Below, one piece after another: positions 47,189-56,124 of a stretch of 64,000 nucleotides of DNA (positions are counted from its first letter, which is position 1; every line of letters begins with the position of its first letter). The DNA comes from Terriglobia bacterium. Its GTDB lineage: Bacteria > Acidobacteriota > Terriglobia > Terriglobales > Acidobacteriaceae. Made by a program: the position numbers and the translations under genes. Below the pieces are notes generated by a model. That model was given only the letters and a program-made list of their open reading frames with translations, was not told where the DNA came from and did not search any database. The stretch is taken from positions 62,001 to 126,000 of the forward strand of contig JAIQFO010000009.1 of the NCBI GenBank assembly GCA_020073215.1, read 5' to 3'.

Positions 47189-47878
47189 TTGGACCATAAA
47201 CACATTCTGGTAGTCGACGACGAATCCCAGATCACGCGGGTGCTGCGAACGTCCCTGTCCACTCACGGATACGACATCCGCGTGGCCAACGACGGCGAGA
47301 CTGCGCTCGAGATCATGAAAGACTGGTCGCCGGATATGGTTATCACCGATCTGGCCATGCCCAACATGGACGGCCTGGAATTGTGCCGCCGCCTGCGGGC
47401 AAAGACCCAGATTCCCATCATCGTGCTCTCGGTGCGCGGTGAGGAGCGCACCAAGGTTCAGGCCCTGGATGCGGGCGCCGACGATTACATCACCAAGCCG
47501 TTCGGCATGGAGGAACTCCTGGCGCGCGTCCGTGCCAGTTTCCGCCGCGCGCGCACCAGAGAGTCGGAACTCGGGCCAATCGAAGCGGGCGACTTCAAAA
47601 TCGATCCCGGAGCCCGCAGCGTTTTAGTAAAAGACCGTGCCGTTCACCTGACGCCAAAAGAATTTGACTTACTCTCGTTTCTCGCCCGCCACCCCGGTAA
47701 AGTGATTACGCATCGCGCCTTGCTCGCGGCCGTATGGGGCGGCGCAAGCACCGAACAAGTCGAATACCTGCGCGTGTTCGTGGCGCAACTCCGCAAAAAA
47801 CTTGAGCCCTCGCCGAATTCCCCTCGCTATATCGTGACTGACCCCTGGGTGGGCTACCGCTTCGAGCCGGGAGATTGA
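47189..47878 (+). CDS. kdpE: KdpE response regulator
   Basis: About 229 residues from a TTG at 47189 that has GGAG 9 bases upstream; a longer frame from a GTG at 47147 adds 14 residues not typical of the family. The receiver domain has DD at 10-11, the phosphorylation Asp54 in VITDLAMPNMDG, and Lys in DDYITKPFG. The OmpR-type winged helix follows (HLTPKEFDLLSFLARHPGKV, AQLRKKLEPSPNSPRYI, WVGYRF). It activates kdpFABC when potassium is low or on salt stress. Confidence 0.93.
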   Translation: MDHKHILVVDDESQITRVLRTSLSTHGYDIRVANDGETALEIMKDWSPDMVITDLAMPNMDGLELCRRLRAKTQIPIIVLSVRGEERTKVQALDAGADDYITKPFGMEELLARVRASFRRARTRESELGPIEAGDFKIDPGARSVLVKDRAVHLTPKEFDLLSFLARHPGKVITHRALLAAVWGGASTEQVEYLRVFVAQLRKKLEPSPNSPRYIVTDPWVGYRFEPGD

Positions 47879-48216
47879 CCCGCCAGAACTCACGTAGGGA
47901 CAGCCGCCCCCGGCTGTCCAGCCGAGCGCAGCTCGGCAGACGCCGGTGGTCGTCAGCGCCAAGCGCATCCGATCCCCCGCCCTTATGACTTCTTTACGAA
48001 CTGCTTACCTAACTTTTATGGGGAAACCTGTCTAATCGAGATGGCACGGAAGCCGCCTCCGAGTGCATCGGAATGACTTATCTCCTGCTCACGTTGATTG
48101 CGCTGGCTGTGGCCTTCTTGTTGTGGTTCCTGGCGGCGCTTATCCGAGAGAACCGGCAACTTCGGCCACGCGCGGGAAACGCGGCTCGACCCCGACAACA
48201 GGGAGAACTGGTCTTT
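47879..48216. promoter_or_regulatory. Upstream region of the barrel protein and kdpFABC, with a class D hairpin
   Basis: A class D palindrome GGACAGCCG-CCC-CGGCTGTCC lies at about 47898-47918. At 47991-48020 an AT-rich stretch has TTTAC and TTACC spaced about 11 bases apart, a weak direct repeat of the sort bound by OmpR-family regulators, and could be a KdpE site. The open frame from 48073 has a membrane helix but no ribosome site. Confidence 0.4.
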
Positions 48217-49995
48217 ATGAATCCTGCAACGACGCGAGACAAAAACATGGACAAGACAATAGGAAAGCGCACGGTACTGATGGTGCTGGGCGGATTGCTG
48301 TTCACCCTTCCAGTGCACGGGCAGCAGACCACTTCTGGCGCGAATGGTACCGCTCCCCAGGCGGGAACGACGTCAGACCAACCGATCCCGCCGGCCGTCA
48401 TGAAAGAACTTGAAGCCATGAAAGCGCGAATCGCGCAACTGGAAACCGAACTGCACAAGCGGGACGGGCAGCAGGGGGTGGCATTGACGGCGGAAGGAAG
48501 GGAATCAGTATCCAGAGGGCCGAATGTTCCGGAGGTCCGTTCCCCTTCTGGCTTACTCGCGCAGCCCTCTCTCATGCAACCGCAGAGCGCAGCCGAGACC
48601 GCCCCGCCGGCCAACGCGTCCACCAAGCAGGAAAAGATCGCTCCTTTTTCCGATTGGGACTGGACCTGGCTCAACGGCAACCCGCGCAACAAAGATACTG
48701 CGTTTGATTCGAAATTCTTTACTCCCGAGATCCGGGCCGATATTACCTACAACTACGATTTCAACAAGCCAGTCGACAACTCCATGGGCGGGTCGAGCGA
48801 ACTGTTTCGCGCCAACGAACTCCAGTTGGAACAGCTCGGCATCGGCGGCGATTTCCACTACGATAACGTGCGCGCCAGGTTCATGACCCAATATGGCATG
48901 TATTCCACGACCACGGTGCGCAACGACCCCAGCTACGCCAAGGGCCAATGGAATCTCAACGAGGCGCACCGCTACCTGGCGGAGGCGTACGGCGGTTACC
49001 ACATCAACGCGTTGGATGGGATCAACGTTGACGCTGGCATTTTCATGTCGTACGTCGGTCTCTTCAGCTATTACAACTTTGACAACTGGGCGTACCAACC
49101 CTCGTACGTTTCCTCCAACACGCCATGGTTCTTCGAGGGTCTGCGGATACAGATTTTCCCCACGCCCCACTTGAAGATTGAACCGTGGATCATCAATGGA
49201 TGGCAATCGTACGCCTCCGCCAATTCGCGCAAGGGACTGGGCGGGCAGATCAAGTGGACCCCGTATCCCTGGATGAACGTCATCTCCAACAATTACGGGC
49301 TCGGCCACGACGATCTGTATATACCGAACCGCGGACGCATCCACACCGACGACAGTATTGAGATCAAGTATTACGACAAACCCGGGAACCGCCTCGACAA
49401 GATGGCATTCACGTTCACCGGCGACCTGGGTTGCGAATTTGGCGGCGGCGTGAGCTGCCACGGCAATACGAAGGGCGGCCCCAAGCAAAGCTTTGTCGGC
49501 TTCATGCTCTATGACCGCACGTGGTTCAAGAAGGACACATACGGACTGACCATTGGCGGTGGCGCGATCAACAATCCGGGACGCTACCTGGTTCTGATCC
49601 CGCCCATCAACGGTGAGACCGCCCCCTCTGCCGCGATCAACTCACCCTACTTCACCGGAAGCCCCGGGGACCCCTTTAAGGCCTGGGATTCTTCGATTAC
49701 GTTCGATTACATGCCCAGGCAGTGGATCACCTTCCGTTGGGAATATGACTATCGCCACGCGAGCGTGCCGTATTGGACGGGTCGCGGCGGAATTACGCCG
49801 CCGGGCTCGGGCGGAGTGCCCTATACCAACAATGGGTTCCCCCAATTCTTCGCCTGCAACGACGGGAATACGTCCGGGGCACTGACTCTGAGCGCCGCGC
49901 AAACGGCCTGCGCCGCCCAAGGCAGCAGCGTGTGGTTTCCCGATCTGCGCAAAAACGAGTCGTTCGTCGACTTCGCCATCATGGTTAAGTTCTGA
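48217..49995 (+). CDS. Outer-membrane beta-barrel (porin-like) protein in the kdp cluster
   Basis: About 592 residues from the ATG at 48217, which follows GGGAGA at 10 bases; another ATG at 48247 fits a signal peptide equally well, and the frame stays open to 48073. Signal segment TVLMVLGGLLFTLPVHGQQ. Then a short coiled coil (VMKELEAMKARIAQLETEL), a linker, and a beta-barrel of alternating aromatic residues that ends in FAIMVKF. Such trimeric porins are led by a coiled coil. Placed between kdpE and kdpF, it may supply potassium entry across the outer membrane. Confidence 0.8.
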   Translation: MNPATTRDKNMDKTIGKRTVLMVLGGLLFTLPVHGQQTTSGANGTAPQAGTTSDQPIPPAVMKELEAMKARIAQLETELHKRDGQQGVALTAEGRESVSRGPNVPEVRSPSGLLAQPSLMQPQSAAETAPPANASTKQEKIAPFSDWDWTWLNGNPRNKDTAFDSKFFTPEIRADITYNYDFNKPVDNSMGGSSELFRANELQLEQLGIGGDFHYDNVRARFMTQYGMYSTTTVRNDPSYAKGQWNLNEAHRYLAEAYGGYHINALDGINVDAGIFMSYVGLFSYYNFDNWAYQPSYVSSNTPWFFEGLRIQIFPTPHLKIEPWIINGWQSYASANSRKGLGGQIKWTPYPWMNVISNNYGLGHDDLYIPNRGRIHTDDSIEIKYYDKPGNRLDKMAFTFTGDLGCEFGGGVSCHGNTKGGPKQSFVGFMLYDRTWFKKDTYGLTIGGGAINNPGRYLVLIPPINGETAPSAAINSPYFTGSPGDPFKAWDSSITFDYMPRQWITFRWEYDYRHASVPYWTGRGGITPPGSGGVPYTNNGFPQFFACNDGNTSGALTLSAAQTACAAQGSSVWFPDLRKNESFVDFAIMVKF

Positions 49996-50027
49996 CGCAA
50001 CAAAAGGTAGGTATCTTGTGAATAGAT

Positions 50028-50187
50028 TTGGGAAGGGCACGGCGTCACAGCCTGCGGAGAGAGTCGGTGTTGTACTTGATTTTGGGTGGAGCAGCGGTTC
50101 ACCGCTGCAGTAAATGCATAGTTTCGGATCCGGCTTTAGCCGCTGGGGCCAGGCCGCTTTCTCTGAAGAGCACTTATGAGACCGGTA
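50028..50187. repeat. Class A two-hairpin element, partly decayed
   Basis: The first hairpin is degraded near 50033, but GCAGCGG-TTCA-CCGCTGC is intact at 50091-50108, followed by CGGC-TTTA-GCCG at 50131-50142. The right flank (CACTTATGAGACCGGT) resembles the terminal repeat of the copy at 54905-55038. Confidence 0.7.
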
Positions 50188-50216
50188 GAAGTTAGTTGAG
50201 ATTTAGAGGAGGTTCC

Positions 50217-50303
50217 GTGCAAGACCTGATCTTCGTCGTCGTAGCGATAGCCTTTTTCCTGCTGTCGCTGGCTTACGTGCAATTCTGCGATCGAATCCAT
50301 TGA
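50217..50303 (+). CDS. 28-residue membrane peptide upstream of kdpF
   Basis: A GTG start with GAGGAGG 6 bases upstream gives a 28-residue peptide, MQDLIFVVVAIAFFLLSLAY plus VQFCDRIH. One membrane helix and a short CDR-containing tail. Its position, strong ribosome site and clean stop make it a real gene. Similar tiny peptides may precede kdpF elsewhere, which I cannot check. It may stabilise the Kdp complex as KdpF does. Confidence 0.75.
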   Translation: MQDLIFVVVAIAFFLLSLAYVQFCDRIH

Positions 50304-50329
50304 GGATAAGTCGCCTGAGGCAAATCAAT

Positions 50330-50419
50330 ATGAATACTGAATCGATCATCATGCTGATCGTAAGTGCAGGGTTGATGGTCTACCTCCTGTACGCCTTGCT
50401 AAGGCCGGAGAAATTCTGA
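50330..50419 (+). CDS. kdpF: KdpF small subunit
   Basis: 29 residues: a single membrane helix ([20 protein letters not shown]) followed by RPEKF, the classic KdpF ending. It stabilises the KdpFABC complex. Its stop codon is one base before the kdpA start. No strong ribosome site is seen; it may be coupled to the small gene before it. Confidence 0.9.
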   Translation: MNTESIIMLIVSAGLMVYLLYALLRPEKF

Positions 50420-50420
50420 A

Positions 50421-52220
50421 ATGACAACCAATGGCTGGATACAGATCGGCCTATTCCTGGCTCTGATTCTCGCGATCACCAAGCCGCTCGGCGTATTCAT
50501 GGCGAAAGTGTTCAGCCGGGAACGCACGTTTCTCGACCCCGTGGTCCGCCCGATCGAGCGCCTGCTGTACCGCGTCACCGGCGTCGATGAAGAACGCGAG
50601 ATGCGCTGGACCGAATACGCCGTCACCATGCTGCTGTTCAGCGCCGTTTCCATGCTGCTGCTTTATCTACTGCAGCGGATGCAACCATTGTTGCCCTGGT
50701 GGAACCCGCAGAAGTTTGCCGCCGTCCCACCCGCGCTCGCCTTTAACACCGCCGCGTCGTTCACCACCAACACCAATTGGCAGAACTATTCGGGCGAGTC
50801 GACCATGAGCTATCTCACGCAGATGGCGGGCCTGGCTTACCACAACTTCGCCTCCGCGGCAGTGGGGATCGCGCTGGCGGTCGCCTTCATTCGTGGCATC
50901 GCGCGCAAGGAAAAAGAAACCATCGGAAACTTCTGGGTCGACATGACCCGTTCCGCTTTGTGGGTGCTGCTGCCCATCTGCATCGTCTATGCCCTGGTTC
51001 TGGTTTCGCAGGGCGTCGTGCAAAACCTCAAGCCATACGACACGGCCAAACTGATCGAGCCCCAACAGGTCCAGAAGATGGGAACCGACGGCAAGCCCAT
51101 GGTTGGGCCGGACGGTAAACCGGTCATGGATACCGTCACCGGCCAGACCATTGCCCAAGGCCCGGTTGCCTCTCAAGAAGCGATCAAGATGCTGGGCACC
51201 AACGGCGGTGGATTCTTCAATGCCAATAGCTCTCACCCCTTTGAGAATCCCACGCCACTTAGTAACTTCCTGCAGATGCTTTCTATCTTCGCCATCCCGG
51301 CAGGTCTTACTTACACGCTGGGCCGAATGACCGGATCGCAGCGTCATGGCTGGGCGGTCTGGGCGGCGATGGCGATTCTTTTTGTGTGTGGGGTGACGGC
51401 GGCTTACTGGGCCGAGGCGAGAGGCAATCCGCTGCTCCACGGAGTTGACCAGCGCGCCACCGCAACGCAGTCGGGCGGCAACATGGAAGGCAAGGAAGTG
51501 CGCTTTGGCATTGCCAATTCCGCGCTGTTTGCCACCGTCACGACGGACGCGAGTTGTGGCGCCATCAACGGCGTGCACGATTCCTATACTCCGCTGGGCG
51601 GCATGATTCCGCTGGTCAACATCATGCTCAGCGAGACCGTCTTTGGCGGAGTGGGCGCGGGCCTCTACGGCATTCTGATCTACGTCGTGCTCTCTGTGTT
51701 TATCGCCGGCCTCATGGTCGGGCGAACCCCGGAGTATCTGGGCAAGAAGATCGAGGCCTACGACGTGAAGATGGCAATGCTCGTCACGCTCGTGTTCCCG
51801 CTGATTATTCTCACGCTCACCGGTATTTCATCGGTCGAGGGATTTGGCACCTCGAGCATTAGCAATGCGGGTCCGCACGGCTTAACGCAGATCCTCTACT
51901 CGTTCACGTCCCAGGCAGGGAACAACGGCTCCGCGTTTGCCGGATTAAACGGCAACACGCTTTGGTACAACACCGCGGGCGCGATGACGATGCTGGTTGG
52001 ACGATTCTTCATGATCATTCCCATGTTGGCGATTGCCGGCAACCTGGCGAAGAAGAAAACGGTGCCTGCTTCGGCGGGCACGTTCCCGGTAACCACGCCC
52101 CTGTTTGCCGTTCTGCTGGTGTCGGTGATTGTGATCGTGGGCGCGCTCACATTTTTCCCGGCTCTTAGCTTGGGGCCTGTACTGGAACACCTGCTGATGA
52201 TGGCAGGGAAAACTTTCTGA
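50421..52220 (+). CDS. kdpA: KdpA potassium-binding channel subunit
   Basis: 599 residues (557 in E. coli) of the SKT superfamily with ten or more helices and four pore loops. Loop motifs are visible: [60 protein letters not shown] and [13 protein letters not shown]. The extra length lies mainly in a loop near residues 205-250 ([18 protein letters not shown]). It selects and binds K+, which KdpB then pumps in with ATP. Confidence 0.97.
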   Translation: MTTNGWIQIGLFLALILAITKPLGVFMAKVFSRERTFLDPVVRPIERLLYRVTGVDEEREMRWTEYAVTMLLFSAVSMLLLYLLQRMQPLLPWWNPQKFAAVPPALAFNTAASFTTNTNWQNYSGESTMSYLTQMAGLAYHNFASAAVGIALAVAFIRGIARKEKETIGNFWVDMTRSALWVLLPICIVYALVLVSQGVVQNLKPYDTAKLIEPQQVQKMGTDGKPMVGPDGKPVMDTVTGQTIAQGPVASQEAIKMLGTNGGGFFNANSSHPFENPTPLSNFLQMLSIFAIPAGLTYTLGRMTGSQRHGWAVWAAMAILFVCGVTAAYWAEARGNPLLHGVDQRATATQSGGNMEGKEVRFGIANSALFATVTTDASCGAINGVHDSYTPLGGMIPLVNIMLSETVFGGVGAGLYGILIYVVLSVFIAGLMVGRTPEYLGKKIEAYDVKMAMLVTLVFPLIILTLTGISSVEGFGTSSISNAGPHGLTQILYSFTSQAGNNGSAFAGLNGNTLWYNTAGAMTMLVGRFFMIIPMLAIAGNLAKKKTVPASAGTFPVTTPLFAVLLVSVIVIVGALTFFPALSLGPVLEHLLMMAGKTF

Positions 52221-52228
52221 GGTAAGAG

Positions 52229-54256
52229 ATGGCAGAAAAGAAAAGCAAGAGTTTATGGGATGCAAAAATCATCCGCCGGGCCCTGGTCGATGCCCTGGTC
52301 AAGCTCGACCCCCGCACCATGATGAAAAATCCGGTGATGTTCGTGGTCGAGGTTGGTGCCGTGCTGACCACCGTGCTCTTGTTCCGCGAGAAGCAGAGCT
52401 TCGCCTTCAATCTCCAGATCACGCTCTGGCTGTGGTTCACGGTCCTGTTCGCGAATTTCGCCGAAGCCATGGCCGAAGGACGCGGCAAAGCGCAGGCCGA
52501 CACGCTCCGCAAAGCCCGCTCTGAAACTGTAGCTAAGCGCTTGCTGGCGAACGGGACGACAGAGACCGTGCCGAGCGCAAAGCTGCGTTCCGGCGACGTC
52601 GTGATCGTAACTGCGAGCGAACTCGTCCCCGGCGATGGTGAAGTCATCGAAGGCGTTGCCTCCGTGGACGAGTCCGCCATCACCGGCGAATCCGCACCCG
52701 TCATCCGCGAAGCCGGAGGTGACCGTTCGGCGGTCACCGGCGGCACGCGCGTGCTTTCGGACGTGATCAAAGTCCGCATTACCTCGAATCCCGGCGAAAC
52801 CTTCCTCGACCGAATGATCGCGTTGGTCGAAGGCGCCGAGCGCCAGAAGACTCCAAACGAGATCGCGCTCAACATCCTGCTGGCGGGCCTCACGATCATT
52901 TTTCTATTGGCGGTGGTTACCTTGCAGCCCTTCGCGATTTACTCCGGATCGCCGCAAACGGTATTTGTGCTGGTCTCGCTGCTGGTCTGTCTTATTCCAA
53001 CTACGATTGGCGGTCTGCTCTCCGCGATCGGCATTGCCGGCATGGACCGCCTGGTGCAGCACAACGTGCTCGCCATGTCCGGGCGCGCCGTGGAAGCGGC
53101 CGGAGACGTAAACACGTTGCTGCTCGATAAGACGGGAACCATTACGCTCGGCAACCGCCAGGCCGCCGAGTTCATTCCCGCTCCTGGAATTACCGAGGCC
53201 GAGATGGCGGATGCGGCGCAACTCTCTTCGCTCGCCGACGAGACCCCGGAAGGCCGCTCGATTGTTGTGCTGGCGAAAGAGAAGTACAACCTGCGCGGAC
53301 GTGATCTCGCTTCCCACGAAGCCGTATTCGTCCCCTTCACCGCGCAAACCCGCATGTCGGGTGTGAACCTCGACGGCCGTGAAATTCGCAAAGGAGCGGT
53401 CGACGCCATCACCAGGTACCTGCATCCGTTTGGCACCTCGCTGCCCCGCGAGATTCAGGCGAGCGTGGAGCAGATCGCGCGCTCGGGAGGAACTCCGCTG
53501 GTGGTCGCCGAAAATCAGCGCGCCCTGGGAGTGATCTACCTGAAAGACATCGTCAAAGGCGGCATGCGCGAGCGCTTCAATCAACTGCGCGCCATGGGAA
53601 TCAAAACCGTCATGATCACCGGAGACAATCCCCTGACCGCGGCCGCGATCGCCCGCGAAGCGGGCGTCGACGATTTTCTGGCCGAAGCGACCCCGAAAGA
53701 GAAGATGGATCTGATCCGGCGCGAACAGGCCGACGGCAAACTGGTCGCCATGACTGGCGACGGCACCAACGATGCTCCCGCCCTCGCTCAGGCCGATGTG
53801 GGAGTGGCCATGAACACCGGAACGCAAGCCGCAAAAGAAGCCGGCAACATGGTGGATCTGGACTCGAATCCCACCAAGCTCATCGAAGTCGTAGCCATCG
53901 GAAAACAACTGCTGATGACGCGCGGGGCGCTCACCACCTTCTCGATCGCGAACGACGTGGCCAAGTATTTCGCCATTATTCCAGCGATGTTTGCCGGAAC
54001 CTTTCCCGTCCTCAATGCGCTCAACATAATGCGCCTGCAGACGCCGCAGTCGGCGGTGCTTTCGGCCGTGATCTTTAACGCGCTCATCATCGTAGCCCTC
54101 ATTCCGCTGGCCCTGCGGGGAGTCGCATACAAGCCGATGAGCGCCGAATCTCTCCTGCGGCAGAATCTGCTGGTGTACGGATTCGGCGGCCTGGTAGTCC
54201 CGTTCATTGGTATCAAGCTGATCGACATGTTCATCACCGGCATCAAGCTGATATAG
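52229..54256 (+). CDS. kdpB: KdpB P-type ATPase subunit
   Basis: 675 residues. P-type motifs: TGES at 152-155 (actuator domain), DKTGTIT with phospho-Asp300, the nucleotide-binding KGAVDAIT, then TGDN and [20 protein letters not shown]. The membrane motif PTTIGGLL is the KdpB signature. It powers high-affinity K+ import. Starts 8 bases after kdpA, with GAGGTAAGAG as the ribosome site. Confidence 0.98.
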   Translation: MAEKKSKSLWDAKIIRRALVDALVKLDPRTMMKNPVMFVVEVGAVLTTVLLFREKQSFAFNLQITLWLWFTVLFANFAEAMAEGRGKAQADTLRKARSETVAKRLLANGTTETVPSAKLRSGDVVIVTASELVPGDGEVIEGVASVDESAITGESAPVIREAGGDRSAVTGGTRVLSDVIKVRITSNPGETFLDRMIALVEGAERQKTPNEIALNILLAGLTIIFLLAVVTLQPFAIYSGSPQTVFVLVSLLVCLIPTTIGGLLSAIGIAGMDRLVQHNVLAMSGRAVEAAGDVNTLLLDKTGTITLGNRQAAEFIPAPGITEAEMADAAQLSSLADETPEGRSIVVLAKEKYNLRGRDLASHEAVFVPFTAQTRMSGVNLDGREIRKGAVDAITRYLHPFGTSLPREIQASVEQIARSGGTPLVVAENQRALGVIYLKDIVKGGMRERFNQLRAMGIKTVMITGDNPLTAAAIAREAGVDDFLAEATPKEKMDLIRREQADGKLVAMTGDGTNDAPALAQADVGVAMNTGTQAAKEAGNMVDLDSNPTKLIEVVAIGKQLLMTRGALTTFSIANDVAKYFAIIPAMFAGTFPVLNALNIMRLQTPQSAVLSAVIFNALIIVALIPLALRGVAYKPMSAESLLRQNLLVYGFGGLVVPFIGIKLIDMFITGIKLI

Positions 54257-54268
54257 GGAAACATTGAA

Positions 54269-54847
54269 ATGAAGAAAAATCTGACCACCGCGGTACTCAT
54301 GACGATTGCAACAACGGTCCTCTTAGGGTTCCTGTATCCCTTGCTGGTCACCGGACTCGCGCAGTTGATCTTCCCCAAGCAGGCCAACGGCCAGCTAATC
54401 CAGCGAGAAGGAGTGGTGATTGGCTCGCGCCTGATCGGGCAGCCATTTTCCGGGCCGGGCTACTTTCATTCGCGGCCATCCGCCGCGGGCGCCGCAGGCT
54501 ACGACGCCAGTGCCTCGGGCGGATCAAGCCTTGGCCCCACCAACGCCCAGTTGATCACCCGCGTCCATGCAGACGTCGCCAAGCTGCAAGCCGAAAATCC
54601 CGGTGTTCCCATCCCGGTCGACCTGGTGACCACATCGGGATCGGGACTCGACCCGAACATCACGCCCGCGGCCGCCCAGTTCCAGATTCGGCGCGTGGCC
54701 TCGGAACGCAAGATTCCGGAATCTGAAGTCGCCCGTCGGGTTCTCGAAAACTCCGAGAACCGCCAATGGGGATTCCTCGGCGAGCCCCGCGTGAACGTCC
54801 TCGAATTGAACCTCGCGCTCGACGCCCGCTACGGCCGGGTTCACTAG
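54269..54847 (+). CDS. kdpC: KdpC subunit
   Basis: 192 residues. One N-terminal membrane helix (11-33) then a periplasmic domain with the family motif GSRLIGQPFSGPGYFHSRPSA, the DLVTTSGSGLDPNITPAAA segment, and the end LNLALDARYG. KdpC joins KdpA and KdpB and helps their coupling. Twelve bases after kdpB. Confidence 0.97.
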   Translation: MKKNLTTAVLMTIATTVLLGFLYPLLVTGLAQLIFPKQANGQLIQREGVVIGSRLIGQPFSGPGYFHSRPSAAGAAGYDASASGGSSLGPTNAQLITRVHADVAKLQAENPGVPIPVDLVTTSGSGLDPNITPAAAQFQIRRVASERKIPESEVARRVLENSENRQWGFLGEPRVNVLELNLALDARYGRVH

Positions 54848-54864
54848 GAGGTTCCCACTCCACA

Positions 54865-54902
54865 CTGTCATCCTGACCCTGAGCGTAGCCGAAGGGGAAG
54901 GA
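54865..54902. repeat. Class E repeat (TGTCATCCTGA type), single arm
   Basis: TGTCATCCTGACCCTGAGCG and then GAAGGGGAAGGACCT. Matches the left arm at 59457. Directly after kdpC. Confidence 0.65.
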
Positions 54903-54904
54903 CC

Positions 54905-55038
54905 TAGAACTGGTTTCATAAATGGTTCCTGGGAAGGGCACGGCTTCAGCCGTGCCGCCCAGATCCAATAAACACGCGGGCTTTAGCCCCTGAGGGCCGA
55001 GCCCCTGCCCGCAAGAATCATTTATGAAACCAGTTCTA
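54905..55038. repeat. Class A element with perfect 20-base terminal inverted repeats
   Basis: TAGAACTGGTTTCATAAATG at 54905-54924 is repeated as its exact reverse complement at 55019-55038. Inside are GGCACGGC-TTCA-GCCGTGCC (54937-54956) and GGGC-TTTA-GCCC (54978-54989). The unit is 134 bases, the same length as the element at 24363. Confidence 0.85.
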
Positions 55039-55099
55039 TGCAATTCGCCCGCCGCGAGGGAATGTGCAGGACGACAGAGCGTCGCATGAAGCGGCAGTT

Positions 55100-55981
55100 C
55101 TACCGCGCCGAATAAATCACCCGCAGCGCACCCGCGGCCACGGAAATCTCAGCGGGTGTCTCACACACAAACTCTCCGTCAGCGTAGATTTCGATCGGAG
55201 TCTCGGTCTGCACATGCACTCGTTCTGCCCGCGAATACTCCACTTCGGGCACAAGAAGATGCTGCCCGAAGTACACCGTCGGAAACAAGCTGAGCAGCTT
55301 AAGCGGGCTCAACTTATTGATGCGGCAAATGTCGAGCTTGCCATCGGTGGGATCCGCATTCGGCGCGATGCGCATGCCGTCGCCATAGAACTGCGTGTTG
55401 GCGAAGGCGGCGAGCAAAGTAAGCTTTCCGGCGTCGGTACGATCGTGATCGTTGAGTTGCGTGCGCGTGTCCTGTGTCAGCAGGAGAGAAAAAGCCGGAA
55501 ACCTTGCCAGCAGTGGCAATAGCGCCAAAGCATAGCCGCCATGCCCGCGCAGCCAGCGTGGCATCCGATTGGCGCTCCGAGCGGCGGCAGAGTCCAGCCC
55601 GCACCCGGCCACGCAGCAGAAATAGTGCGTGCGCTCCGGCGCGGCCGAGGGAATGACGACCCCGAGATCAAGCGCCTGAGCTTGAATGGCTCCCGATTCA
55701 AAATCACGCCAGGCACCCAACGAGTCTCGCATCGAACGTAATTTGAGCGCGCGGGCAAAATCATTTCCACTGCCGGAGGGAACAATCAGAACCGGAAGCT
55801 TCAGCCGTACCAGCGCCGGAAGATGACGATGAATCGTGCCGTCCCCGCCAAAAATCAGGATGGCATCAGCATCGCCAGAAGAAGTGGGCAGTCCCTGCGA
55901 CCACTCGGTCGTCGAGCCGGCTTGAAACAGCTTCAAGTCAGCCGGCGAGGTTCCCAACCCGAAAATGACGGCGGCGCGCAT
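55100..55981 (-). CDS. Diacylglycerol/lipid kinase family protein (YegS/BmrU-like)
   Basis: 293 residues. The catalytic signature GGDGTIH begins at residue 45, followed by PSGSGNDFARAL near 68-79 and a two-domain kinase fold ending in an all-beta domain (ADGEFVCETPAEI). No N-terminal signal. Uses ATP to phosphorylate diacylglycerol or a similar lipid. Overlapping nothing; the gene after it on the minus strand is the repeat region. Confidence 0.9.
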   Translation of the reverse strand: MRAAVIFGLGTSPADLKLFQAGSTTEWSQGLPTSSGDADAILIFGGDGTIHRHLPALVRLKLPVLIVPSGSGNDFARALKLRSMRDSLGAWRDFESGAIQAQALDLGVVIPSAAPERTHYFCCVAGCGLDSAAARSANRMPRWLRGHGGYALALLPLLARFPAFSLLLTQDTRTQLNDHDRTDAGKLTLLAAFANTQFYGDGMRIAPNADPTDGKLDICRINKLSPLKLLSLFPTVYFGQHLLVPEVEYSRAERVHVQTETPIEIYADGEFVCETPAEISVAAGALRVIYSAR

Positions 55982-56023
55982 GCGTTCAGCATTAGACCAT
56001 TTTCGGTGCCGATGACCGGCCGC

Positions 56024-56124
56024 GAAGGTCTTAGGTCCCAGAGAAACCAGCCCGACCTGCCCCGCGCCGCCTTTCTCCCGGCACCGCTGCGCATCTAAGG
56101 TTCAACTGAGACCTGAGACCTTCC
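56024..56124. repeat. Class B inverted repeat (GGTCTTAGGTC type)
   Basis: Left arm 56024-56043 (GAAGGTCTTAGGTCCCAGAG) and right arm 56104-56124 (CAACTGAGACCTGAGACCTT) are inverted copies with 7-base spacing. The right arm abuts the stop codon of the S10 peptidase gene. Confidence 0.7.

Noticed and set aside
48073..48216. N-terminal extension of the barrel protein from 48073
   Set aside because: It would place a membrane helix and a charged linker before the signal peptide of an outer-membrane protein, and has no ribosome site.
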